A stretch of DNA of 13,609 nt from DASYXW01 sp035934405. Its GTDB lineage: Bacteria; Acidobacteriota; Terriglobia; UBA7540. The position numbers and the translations under genes were made by a program. How positions within the stretch are numbered: the first letter of the stretch is position 1; the number at the start of each line of letters is the position of its first letter. The notes under the pieces are model-generated. The model had not been told where the DNA came from. It did not search any database and worked only from the letters and a program-made list of their open reading frames with translations. Of the stretch, positions 8,444 to 13,609 are shown piece by piece. The DNA is taken from the NCBI GenBank assembly GCA_035934405.1, contig DASYXW010000025.1:1-13609 (forward strand). Direction: 5' to 3'.

Positions 8444-8485
8444 GGACGATCGCCTCGAAACCAGGCAGCTAGGCTAGTCTTGTAG

Positions 8486-8824
8486 TCATCGGTTGGCTTG
8501 GTGAAGCTGGTCGATCTTGGCGGCGAGGATGAAGTCGCTTTCCGTGAGGCCGTTGATGGCGTGCGTCCAGGTCTTGACGCCCACCTTGCCCCAGGCCAGG
8601 AAAATGTCCGGATGGTGGCCCTGATCCTCGGCGAGTTCTCCCACCCGGTTGACGAATGCAAGGGCTTGGCGAAAGTCGGGGAATTTGTAGTCTTTGGTGA
8701 GATGGTGCCCGTCCTCGACCGACCATCCGGGCACCTGAGACTGCAAGGCTTCGAGAGCCTCGCCGCTCAAAGGCGGGACGCCGCCGCGGCAGGGAACGCA
8801 ATTCTTGCTGGCAAGTTGCGACAC
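8486..8824 (-). CDS. phhB: 4a-hydroxytetrahydrobiopterin (pterin-4a-carbinolamine) dehydratase
   Basis: Small enzyme that dehydrates 4a-hydroxytetrahydropterin after aromatic amino acid hydroxylation; members without a hydroxylase partner have been linked to pterin or molybdopterin chemistry. I place the start at GTG 8824 (112 residues). GGGAG (8832-8836) lies 7 nt upstream, and the protein then begins SQLASKNCVPCRGGVPPL, an N-terminus typical of one bacterial subgroup. The catalytic signature is present: H70-H71-P72 in EDQGHHPDIFLAW, then H88 in TWTHAINGLTESD. The open frame extends upstream to 9121 but overlaps another gene there, so the longer start is rejected. It follows the zinc-ribbon gene by 2 nt, which suggests translational coupling. 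No phenylalanine hydroxylase is in the window. Confidence 0.9.
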   Translation of the reverse strand: MSQLASKNCVPCRGGVPPLSGEALEALQSQVPGWSVEDGHHLTKDYKFPDFRQALAFVNRVGELAEDQGHHPDIFLAWGKVGVKTWTHAINGLTESDFILAAKIDQLHQANR

Positions 8825-8826
8825 GC

Positions 8827-9081
8827 TTAAGCTCCCGCCGGCGCCGGAGGAGCCGTAGGCTGGCTCGCCTCGGTCCGGGATTTCTCTTGCGCCAGCACCT
8901 TCTGCGCGAGCCCCGGGAAATACTCGGTGAACACCTGTCCGCAGTTGCGGCAGGTCCATTGCGATTCCTGGATCTCGAGGTGATTCCAGTTGACGGCGCC
9001 GCACGGACACTCCACCTGCAGTCCTTTGCCGGAGCTGCCTTGAACAATCTTGACGTCGCCGGGTTGGAGAGGAAATCGCAT
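8827..9081 (-). CDS. small zinc-ribbon protein, function unknown
   Basis: 84 residues from ATG 9081. The centre carries two knuckles, C25-P-C27 and C44-R-N-C47, spaced as in a zinc ribbon (CxC-x16-CxxC), within ECPCGAVNWNHLEIQE and SQWTCRNCGQVFTEY. The N-terminus (RFPLQPGDVKIVQ) is a short strand-like segment; the C-terminal third is low-complexity, rich in Ala, Pro, Gln and Lys. No catalytic domain, signal peptide or membrane segment is visible. It lies between hfq and phhB on the same strand and its TAA is followed after only 2 nt by the phhB GTG, so the two are very likely co-translated. I see no Shine-Dalgarno before its ATG. Nucleic-acid or protein binding is possible but unproven. Confidence 0.75.
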   Translation of the reverse strand: MRFPLQPGDVKIVQGSSGKGLQVECPCGAVNWNHLEIQESQWTCRNCGQVFTEYFPGLAQKVLAQEKSRTEASQPTAPPAPAGA

Positions 9082-9158
9082 GGTGGGGCATGAAGCCGAT
9101 GAGGAGTTGGCGCGAGCTCAACCGATCTCGCCTCGCACGCCGGCCTTCTATTCGTCTT

Positions 9159-9503
9159 CTATTCCTCGTCAGGCTCGTTCGGCAGGCCCTCGTCCTTCGT
9201 GCCGTTCTTCGATTCCTGCTGCTTGTAAATGTAACGCACGAAGGACTTCATGATGAGCAGGTTCGGCTCATTGGCGCGGTGCACCTTGATGCAGCTCTTG
9301 TCGTACCACTCAATCACGCCGCGAATCTGCTCGCCGGTGTCGAGAACCACCACGACCGGCGTGCGGGCCTGCATCTGCTTGATGTAATAAAAATTCTCGG
9401 CGTTGGTCTGCTCGGGCGGCGTGGGCTTGCGGCGCGGCATGCCGCGCGGCCCCATTTGGTCCTGGATATCCGAGAGTGATGGACGTATCAGTTTGCGGTT
9501 CAC
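9159..9503 (-). CDS. hfq: Hfq-like RNA chaperone (Sm-fold protein), divergent
   Basis: Sm-fold protein of the Hfq family, expected to form a ring that binds sRNA and mRNA. I choose GTG 9503 (114 residues) because AAGGAG at 9512-9517 lies 8 nt upstream; the frame is open to 9602, but nothing supports a longer protein. A basic N-terminal extension (1-34, VNRKLIRPSLSDIQDQMG onward) precedes the core at 35-96: helix NAENFYYIKQMQ, Sm1 TPVVVVLDTGEQIRGVIEWYD, Sm2 NLLIMKSFVRYIYK. The tail is charged and Glu-rich. Against E. coli Hfq by manual alignment, G in NG/TG, the IE of strand 2, F39 (Y67), D40 (D68) and K56 (K86) are kept. Q8, rim R16/R17, F42 and H57 are replaced (A35, M44/Q45, S70, S87). Family membership is firm; RNA specificity may differ. 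Confidence 0.88.
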   Translation of the reverse strand: MNRKLIRPSLSDIQDQMGPRGMPRRKPTPPEQTNAENFYYIKQMQARTPVVVVLDTGEQIRGVIEWYDKSCIKVHRANEPNLLIMKSFVRYIYKQQESKNGTKDEGLPNEPDEE

Positions 9504-9511
9504 GGGCGCAA

Positions 9512-9517
9512 CTCCTT
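9512..9517 (-). promoter_or_regulatory. hfq ribosome binding site (decides the start)
   Basis: AAGGAG on the minus strand, 8 nt before GTG 9503. It is one of the best Shine-Dalgarno sites in the window and fixes the hfq start well inside the longer open frame. Confidence 0.75.
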
Positions 9518-9533
9518 GGGTCTCTGGTCCCGA

Positions 9534-9551
9534 GGCGCCTGGAAAGGCGCC
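9534..9551 (-). promoter_or_regulatory. hairpin in the hfq leader
   Basis: GGCGCC-N6-GGCGCC forms a 6-bp all-GC stem 16 nt upstream of the hfq Shine-Dalgarno. There is no U-run, so it is not an obvious terminator. It could modulate translation initiation or mRNA stability; this is inference from position only. Confidence 0.4.
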
Positions 9552-9648
9552 CGAGATACTCAGCCAGTTAGACGGTAAATCGTGCGGCTCGGTTTCTTTC
9601 ACAAGACAAAATCAAAAAGCTCAGCGGGTAGCTCCGAACCTACGCCGT

Positions 9649-9677
9649 AATTTAGCACGCCCCCGTGCCCGCCGCAA
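9649..9677 (-). promoter_or_regulatory. candidate hfq promoter
   Basis: On the minus strand TTGCGG (9672-9677), 17-bp spacer, TAAATT (9649-9654) with TGC just upstream, i.e. an extended -10. It lies downstream of the holB stop and would give a leader of about 140 nt for hfq, including the GC hairpin. Assigned by eye. Confidence 0.4.
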
Positions 9678-9756
9678 TGCAATTCTTGGAAGCCGCTGCC
9701 ACGCTCCATCTCGCTGCGATTCCACTCGGCGGGGCGTTGCCGGCCCCCTTGTTTCT

Positions 9757-10830
9757 TCAACCGCTCTGCCCCGCCAGTTCCACCGCCAGCGCCTCGAAGC
9801 CAAGCTGCTGATTCACGTTCCGGATCTGAAGCCGGTAGGCTTCGTCCAAGCCATTCTTCAGAGTCGAGATGCCGGTGAGCCGCAGCCTGCCAGCCCAGCC
9901 TTTCAGGCGAGGCAACAATTCGGGGTCGCTGACGCGTGGCTCGGCGGATTCGAGCGCCTGCACGAGATCCTGTAGCAAGTCATAGCCGATGCCGAGGGTT
10001 GCCTCGAACTCATCGCGCTTCGCGGTGAGCGATTTCACGGCGTCGAACAAAGCATTCCAGTTTGCCGGGCTGCCGGGCTGCGCGCTGACGCTTTCCAGGA
10101 AGTCGAGCCACGGCTGGCGGCGCTCCAGGTAAGCGGCCAGGTCAAATGTGAGGGCTTTCGAGACGCTGCCGGCGGCCAGGCGCGCGACGATCGTGCGCTG
10201 TGCCGGTGGAACTCTCGCCTCGCAGGCCAGCAGCTCGCTGATCAGCGAATCGGGCACCGGCACAAACTGCACGCGACGGCAGCGCGACCGGATCGTGGGC
10301 CGCAATTCGTAGGCATTGGGACACACCAGGACGAGCGTGGTCGAGTCCGGCGGCTCTTCGAGCACCTTGAGCAGCAGGTCCACGGCCTGCCAGTGGATGG
10401 CTTGCGCCTGGTCAATGATGAACACCCGCCGCCGTAGTTCGAAAGGATGGGCGTAGGCGACTCTGCGAAGCTCGCGAATCTGCTCGGTGAGGATATAGCG
10501 CGTGATCGGCTCGATAAGCTGCACGTCGAAATAGACCAATCCCTCGACACGCTTGCCGGCGTCTTTCAGCTCACGGCGCCGAGCGAGATCGTCACGCGAC
10601 GCGGCGAGCATCTCGTCCACCTTGCGGCACGGCGCGCACTCGCCGCAAAAGCTGCCGTCACCAGACGGACGTTCGCAGTTCAACGCCTTGGCGAGCATTT
10701 CCGCCAGCGTCTTCTTGCCCACGCCGTCCGGGCCGGTGAAGAGCAGCGCGCCCGGCACGTGGCCGCTCGCGAGCATCTCGCGGACGGCGGCCGCGGCGTC
10801 CGCGTTACCGAGAAAAGATTCGAAGTTCAT
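9757..10830 (-). CDS. holB: DNA polymerase III subunit delta prime
   Basis: AAA+ clamp-loader subunit that works with DnaX and HolA to load the beta sliding clamp. From ATG 10830 it has 357 residues (FLGNADAAAAVREM start is typical). Seen: P-loop GPDGVGKKT at 33-41; a four-cysteine zinc module C52, C62, C65, C68 (FCGECAPC); a Walker B-like segment RRVFIIDQAQAI with Q in place of the usual catalytic E; LLKVLEEPP; and the SRC motif in IRSRCRRVQF, which supplies the arginine finger. A degraded Walker B with an intact SRC fits delta prime rather than DnaX. The C-terminal collar domain follows. The frame is open to 10896, but the ATG at 10830 matches the family start. It overlaps the 3' end of tmk by 26 nt, the same pairing seen in many bacteria. 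Confidence 0.92.
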   Translation of the reverse strand: MNFESFLGNADAAAAVREMLASGHVPGALLFTGPDGVGKKTLAEMLAKALNCERPSGDGSFCGECAPCRKVDEMLAASRDDLARRRELKDAGKRVEGLVYFDVQLIEPITRYILTEQIRELRRVAYAHPFELRRRVFIIDQAQAIHWQAVDLLLKVLEEPPDSTTLVLVCPNAYELRPTIRSRCRRVQFVPVPDSLISELLACEARVPPAQRTIVARLAAGSVSKALTFDLAAYLERRQPWLDFLESVSAQPGSPANWNALFDAVKSLTAKRDEFEATLGIGYDLLQDLVQALESAEPRVSDPELLPRLKGWAGRLRLTGISTLKNGLDEAYRLQIRNVNQQLGFEALAVELAGQSG

Positions 10831-11518
10831 GACGATACCAGCCTGTTGATCTGGCGCCTTTCGTGGCGCTCCGCCAGCCCTCCAGAAATACGTCAACGAC
10901 TTCCCGTATCTCCCGCTGCACTTCGCCGGCTGGCCGGTCTGCCTGCACGATCCTCACGCGGCGAGGGTCTCTTCGCGCCAGTGTGAAATATCCGGCGCGG
11001 ACACGGCGTTGAAACTCGAGCCCGGCCTGCTCAAAACGGCTGTGCTTCGACTTCTGCCGTGTCTCGCGCTGGACCGCGCGGCCCAGCGACGCGCCGGGAT
11101 CAACGTCGAGCACCAGCGTGAGATCCGGTTGCGTGCCGCCGCAGATGATCCGGTCGAACGCCTCGACGGTCTTGAGGCCGAGCCGCCGTCCATAACCCTG
11201 GTAAGCGCGGCTCGAGTCGTTGAAGCGGTCGCTGACCACGAGGTCGCCGCGCGCGAGCGCTGGCCACACCACCTCGTCCAGGTGCTGGGCTCGTGCCGCG
11301 TACATCAGCGCCAGCTCGGCAAGCGGCGTAAGCTCGCGGTTGCGCGAAGCGAGCAGAATGCGGCGAACCTGCTCGCCCACTCGAGTGCCGCCCGGCTCGC
11401 GCGTGGCCGTCACCGGGTAACCCCCGCGGCGCAAGTATTGCGCCAGCCGGCGGAACTGCGTCGTCTTGCCGGCGCCGTCAATGCCTTCGAGCGTGATCAA
11501 AATGCCGCGGCGCTTCAC
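10805..11518 (-). CDS. tmk: thymidylate kinase
   Basis: Phosphorylates dTMP to dTDP with ATP for DNA synthesis. 237 residues from GTG 11518, with AAAGG about 6 nt upstream. Seen: P-loop GIDGAGKT at 12-19; REPGGTRVGEQVRRILL, the dTMP-site loop; the SDRFNDSSRAYQGYGR block with the DR(F/Y) motif; LVLDVDPGASLGRAVQR and the basic LID segment RQKSKHSRFE; then the usual C-terminal helix. A glycine P-loop with a basic LID is the E. coli-like class. The protein is some 20-25 residues longer than typical bacterial Tmk. The extra tail (about SATKGARSTGWYRHEL onward) overlaps the start of holB by 26 nt and has no recognised domain. It is the first gene of the tmk-holB pair. Confidence 0.93.
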   Translation of the reverse strand: MKRRGILITLEGIDGAGKTTQFRRLAQYLRRGGYPVTATREPGGTRVGEQVRRILLASRNRELTPLAELALMYAARAQHLDEVVWPALARGDLVVSDRFNDSSRAYQGYGRRLGLKTVEAFDRIICGGTQPDLTLVLDVDPGASLGRAVQRETRQKSKHSRFEQAGLEFQRRVRAGYFTLARRDPRRVRIVQADRPAGEVQREIREVVDVFLEGWRSATKGARSTGWYRHELRIFSR

Positions 11519-11613
11519 ACCGTCCCTTTGCCTGCTCGCCCTGCGGTCAGGGTCTTAACAGCTTATCCTAAAATCGGCGTTCCAGCGGAGGCAGCGGTGC
11601 CGGGCTGAAGAGC

Positions 11614-11683
11614 TGTAGCGGCGGCCTCTGGCCGCCGGTCTAGGTTTTCAAGGGGGCTCCGGCGCTCAGGAAGCGCCTCTACA
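11614..11683. repeat. 70-bp double-hairpin REP-like element
   Basis: It begins TGTAGCGGCG and ends CGCCTCTACA, so its ends are inverted repeats (TGTAG-x-GGCG). Inside are two hairpins: CGGCGGCC-TCT-GGCCGCCG (11619-11637, 8-bp stem, 3-nt loop) and GGCGCT-CAGGA-AGCGCC (11661-11677). A spacer with TTTTCAAGGGGG joins them. The ordered structure in the tmk-hydrolase gap is that of a non-autonomous palindromic element of the REP/BIME kind. The resemblance to repeats in acidobacterial genomes is from memory. Confidence 0.6.
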
Positions 11684-11705
11684 TCCGCGCGGTCGGTGGA
11701 ATCAA

Positions 11706-11714
11706 TGATAGAAT
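11706..11714 (+). promoter_or_regulatory. candidate extended -10 for the hydrolase gene
   Basis: TGATAGAAT matches TGN-TATAAT with one mismatch and sits 25 nt before GTG 11740, just right of the double-hairpin repeat. No good -35 is visible, as expected for an extended -10 promoter. Confidence 0.35.
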
Positions 11715-11739
11715 CTCGCGCCTGTTGAGCTAAGAAACC

Positions 11740-13038
11740 GTGCCCACTCCTTCTTCTCCCAGCCCGGGCTTGCCACGCCAGCGCCGGCGATGGCTTCGGA
11801 ACACTCTGCTGGCGATCCTGGCTCTGATCGCCGCGAGCGGAGCGGCGTTTTACCTGCGCCCGCTCTGGGTAGCTAATCAATTGAAGCGGGTGGTATACCT
11901 TGCCGAGGGTGTAAGAAGCCGGCACGTCCAACTTGGTTCTTGCCGCGTCCACTATCTCGTCGCCGGCGCGGGAAGGCCGCTCGTCCTGGTGCACGGTCTC
12001 GGTGGCAGCGCCGACGACTGGGGCTTGATGTTGCCGGCGCTGGTCCGGCACGGCTTTCGCGTCTACGCCATTGACCTGCCGGGCTACGGCCAGTCGGATC
12101 GCCCCGATGTGGATTATTCGATTGCTTACGAAACCGACGCCCTGCGCCAATTCTTCGACAGCCAGCGGATTGCCCAAGCCTCGCTCGGCGGCTGGTCCAT
12201 GGGCGGCTGGGTGGCGCTCAAGTTCACCCTCGCCCACCCCGAGCGCGTGCGCCGCGTTGTCGTCTACGATAGCGCCGGCATTCGCTTTCCGCTGTCCTTT
12301 AACCCCGTTCTCTTTCATCCACGAACGTCGGCCGAGTTCCGCCAGTTTATGCGTCTCCTGTCGCCGAAGCCCATCCACTTTCCACAATTTGTGGTGCGCG
12401 ACTTTCTGCGTCAGTTCCGCAAGGACGGCTGGGTGGTGGATCGCGCCCTCGCCTCCATGCAGACTGGGCAGGACTTCCTGGATGGCAAGCTCCGAGGCAT
12501 CCATGCGCCGGTCCTGATCGTCTGGGGCAAACAGGACGCTCTGATACCGCTTTGGTGCGGCGAAGAGATGCACCGCGAGATGCCGCAGTCCATCCTGGCC
12601 GAGTTCAACGGCTGCGGCCATCTGGCGCCCGTCGAGTGCCGCGACCGCGTTGTGCCCGAAACGATCCGATTCCTAGAAGCCGGTCCTATCCCGATCCCGG
12701 CCCTTCCCGGCGGCCCCCGGGCGGCTTGCCGACGTTCGGCGGCAGCGGGTAGCGGGGTAGCGCAGAGTCTCGCTTTTCAGAGACTCTGCGACTTCTTCGC
12801 GCGTAATCGGGCGTATAATCCGGCCCGTGTCCCGCTTGCGCCGCTTGGTGCTGTCGGATCGGTTTTTCTTTATCACCTGCCGCCTCTTACGCAAGCGGCA
12901 GACGCTTCGGGAGACAGAGTTCGCCTGGCTTGGCGAGTGTCATCCGCTCGCGCCGCCAGGAACACCGTTTTCTGCTCACGGCGTGGGTTCTTCTGCCGGA
13001 CCACTGGCACGCCATCCTGTACCCGCGCTTTCCGCTGA
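11740..13038 (+). CDS. membrane-anchored alpha/beta hydrolase with an abnormal C-terminal extension
   Basis: Serine hydrolase of the alpha/beta fold; substrate unknown (esterase, lipase or C-C hydrolase-like). GTG 11740 starts a basic segment followed by one hydrophobic helix (about 19-43, TLLAILALIAASGAAF), probably a signal anchor placing the catalytic domain outside the cytoplasm. Seen: oxyanion HGLGG at 85-89, DLPGYGQSDRP, nucleophile elbow GWSMGG with S153, acid D266 in VLIVWGKQDALIP, base H294 in GCGHLAPVE. The normal fold ends near F311-A314. From there about 118 further residues run on to 13038 through a REP-like hairpin and out of frame over a transposase remnant, giving Arg/Ala/Pro-rich text with no fold signature. 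The original stop was probably lost. No strong Shine-Dalgarno is visible. Confidence 0.8.
   Translation: MPTPSSPSPGLPRQRRRWLRNTLLAILALIAASGAAFYLRPLWVANQLKRVVYLAEGVRSRHVQLGSCRVHYLVAGAGRPLVLVHGLGGSADDWGLMLPALVRHGFRVYAIDLPGYGQSDRPDVDYSIAYETDALRQFFDSQRIAQASLGGWSMGGWVALKFTLAHPERVRRVVVYDSAGIRFPLSFNPVLFHPRTSAEFRQFMRLLSPKPIHFPQFVVRDFLRQFRKDGWVVDRALASMQTGQDFLDGKLRGIHAPVLIVWGKQDALIPLWCGEEMHREMPQSILAEFNGCGHLAPVECRDRVVPETIRFLEAGPIPIPALPGGPRAACRRSAAAGSGVAQSLAFQRLCDFFARNRAYNPARVPLAPLGAVGSVFLYHLPPLTQAADASGDRVRLAWRVSSARAARNTVFCSRRGFFCRTTGTPSCTRAFR
12761..12790. repeat. REP-like hairpin next to a RAYT gene
   Basis: CGCAGAGTCTC (12761-12771), loop GCTTTTCA, then GAGACTCTGCG (12780-12790) form a perfect 11-bp stem, preceded by GGGTAG. 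It lies 36 nt before the RAYT start. REP palindromes beside the gene for their own transposase are the known arrangement of this class (REPtrons). It is also inside the read-through tail of the hydrolase frame. Confidence 0.65.
12814..12819 (+). promoter_or_regulatory. perfect -10 box before the RAYT remnant
   Basis: TATAAT ends 7 nt before the GTG at 12827, so transcription would begin at or next to the start codon. This suggests a leaderless mRNA for the original transposase gene. No convincing -35 is seen. Confidence 0.4.
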
Positions 13039-13140
13039 CCATCTCGCGCGTCATGGAGGCGATCAAGGTAGGTGCAACGCTTCGAATCAACTCCGACAGG
13101 GCGGAGGAGGGTGTTCTGCGGCAACCGCGCTTCTTCGAGA
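12827..13140 (+). pseudogene. REP-associated tyrosine transposase (RAYT, Y1/HUH family), frameshifted and truncated
   Basis: The N-terminus is in one frame from GTG 12827 (SRLRRLVLSDRFFFITCRLL, then RKRQTLRETEFAW). The rest is in the next frame from about 12930 (SVIRSRRQEHRFLLTAWVLL onward), with the HUH-type metal motif H-W-H at 13002-13010 in LLPDHWHAILYP, then PLTISRVMEAIKV and LRQPRFFER. One extra T around 12927-12930 (TGGCTTGGC where TGGCTGGC would keep frame) explains the shift. Similarity stops at FFER near 13140, where an IS256-type element begins. The C-terminal part with the usual YIHxNPV region and the catalytic tyrosine is missing here. Intact members mobilise REP palindromes; this copy must be inactive. 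No single frame gives the whole protein, so it is called by translation in two frames. Confidence 0.85.
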
Positions 13141-13178
13141 GGGTGTCCCGGATTCCGTTAGAGGTTGAGCGACAGTTC

Positions 13179-13208
13179 CCCGACCCGATTCGGTAGAATC
13201 GGGTTGGG
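13179..13208 (+). promoter_or_regulatory. long hairpin in the transposase leader
   Basis: CCCGACCCGATTC (13179-13191), tetraloop GGTA, GAATCGGGTTGGG (13196-13208): a 13-bp stem with one G-U pair, ending 12 nt before the ribosome binding site. In several IS families a leader structure limits transposase expression from outside transcripts; that role here is inference. No T-run follows. Confidence 0.5.
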
Positions 13209-13233
13209 AAAATCTCAGAAAAGGAGAACCGTC

Positions 13234-13604
13234 GTGGAGAAACCTTATCACATTGTGGGCAAGGAAGGCACCCAGGAACTGGCCAAATGGCTGGCCAAGA
13301 ACGGACAGATGCTGTTGCCGATGGTGGAGCGGATCGAGCAGTCGAAGCTGGCGGTGGATGAGTTGATCGGCGTGCTGGGGCGGGCGCAGATCGAGGCGGG
13401 GCTGAGGCTGTCGGCGGAGCGCGTGGCGGGACCGCCGCATCCAGGGAAAAAAGGCGGGGCGGGGGGATGGTCTTGCGCTGGGCCGCCGCGGCCTTGCTCC
13501 TGACCGAAAAGCATTTTCGCAGGATTAGGGGCTGCCGGGACCTGTGGATGCTGAAAGCAGTCTGGGAGGAAAATCCAGCTTCATCGCAGCAAAGGGTGGC
13601 GTAA
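13234..13604 (+). pseudogene. IS256-family transposase remnant, N- and C-terminal ends joined
   Basis: GTG 13234 with AAGGAG (13221-13226) 7 nt upstream is a strong start. The first frame reads VEKPYHIVGKEGTQELAKWL and on through LLPMVERIEQSKLAVDELIG to ERVAGPPHPGKKGG (to about 13455), a typical IS256-family N-terminus. It then turns to nonsense and stops at 13503. From about 13461 another frame reads MVLRWAAAALLLTEKHFRRI, then RGCRDLWMLKAVWEE, to TAA at 13602-13604, which matches the C-terminal end of the same family. Roughly 300 residues, including the whole DDE domain, are missing between them, and the deletion also shifted the frame. A G-rich and A-rich run (GGGAAAAAAGGCGGGGCGG) marks the junction. 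It cannot encode an active transposase. Confidence 0.82.
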
Positions 13605-13609
13605 AATGA

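Larger units (their letters stand above)
13141..13609 (+). mobile_element. internally deleted IS256-family element (right end beyond window)
   Basis: It starts where RAYT similarity ends, with GGGTGTCCCGG, which I take as the left terminal inverted repeat. It then has a long leader hairpin, a ribosome binding site, the N-terminal coding part of an IS256-type transposase and, directly after it, the C-terminal coding part. The middle, with the DDE catalytic core, is gone, leaving a non-autonomous, MITE-like remnant. The right end is not in the window. The left boundary is inferred from the end of RAYT similarity and could be off by a few bases. Confidence 0.7.

Noticed and set aside
8444..8485. 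Bidirectional terminator between lpd and phhB
   Set aside because: The 42-nt convergent gap has no stem-loop with a T-run that I can see.
8486..9121. 211-codon version of the pterin dehydratase
   Set aside because: The extra N-terminus overlaps the zinc-ribbon gene in another frame and has no dehydratase similarity; GTG 8824 has a good Shine-Dalgarno.
9504..9602. Upstream extension of hfq to ATG 9602
   Set aside because: The extension would read through the leader hairpin and the AAGGAG site; no Shine-Dalgarno supports ATG 9602, and the family N-terminus (NRKLIRP) begins at GTG 9503.
11619..11637. Rho-independent terminator at the GC hairpin upstream of tmk
   Set aside because: It lies before, not after, both flanking genes and has no T-run; it is better explained as part of the 70-bp palindromic element.
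11563..12621. 352-codon minus-strand frame opposite the hydrolase
   Set aside because: Shadow of the hydrolase, which shows a complete Ser-Asp-His triad.

Overview
This window reads as a chromosomal piece of a GC-rich Gram-negative-type bacterium, most likely an acidobacterium (Acidobacteriota). That assignment is inference. It rests on the unusual long-N-terminus Hfq, the style of the IS256-family and REP-associated tyrosine transposase remnants, and several short dispersed repeats that I associate with such genomes. No rRNA, tRNA or CRISPR array was seen.

Region 1 (1-8443) is central carbon metabolism. The E1 gene of 2-oxoglutarate dehydrogenase (sucA, minus strand, running off the left edge) diverges from a complete pyruvate dehydrogenase operon: aceE (E1), aceF (E2) and lpd (E3). 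The two E1 genes share a control region of about 610 bp. It contains three copies of a palindromic TCAA-N4-TTGA site at spacings of 52 and 41 bp, close to whole helical turns, in a locally AT-rich patch. Lpd probably supplies E3 to both complexes. Both internal gaps of the PDH operon hold short sequences resembling well-spread intergenic repeats.

Region 2 (8486-11518, all minus strand) is a housekeeping run. In transcription order it is tmk (thymidylate kinase), holB (DNA polymerase III delta prime, overlapping tmk), an hfq-like Sm protein with its own leader and a textbook ribosome binding site, an 84-residue zinc-ribbon protein, and a pterin-4a-carbinolamine dehydratase whose GTG start lies 2 nt after the zinc-ribbon stop codon.

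Region 3 (11519-13609) is a membrane-anchored alpha/beta hydrolase followed by a nested mobile-element scar. A 70-bp double-hairpin repeat sits in front of the hydrolase. Downstream, the hydrolase reading frame runs without a stop into an 11-bp-stem REP-like hairpin and a REP-associated tyrosine transposase (RAYT) gene. The RAYT is broken by a one-base frameshift and then cut by an IS256-family element. The IS256 element is itself internally deleted, its N-terminal and C-terminal coding ends lying side by side.

I do not see a complete new multi-gene system. The items most worth a second look are the helically phased operator array between sucA and aceE, the divergent Hfq that lacks several canonical RNA-contact residues, and the layered REP/RAYT/IS256 structure with the hydrolase tail made from its out-of-frame sequence.
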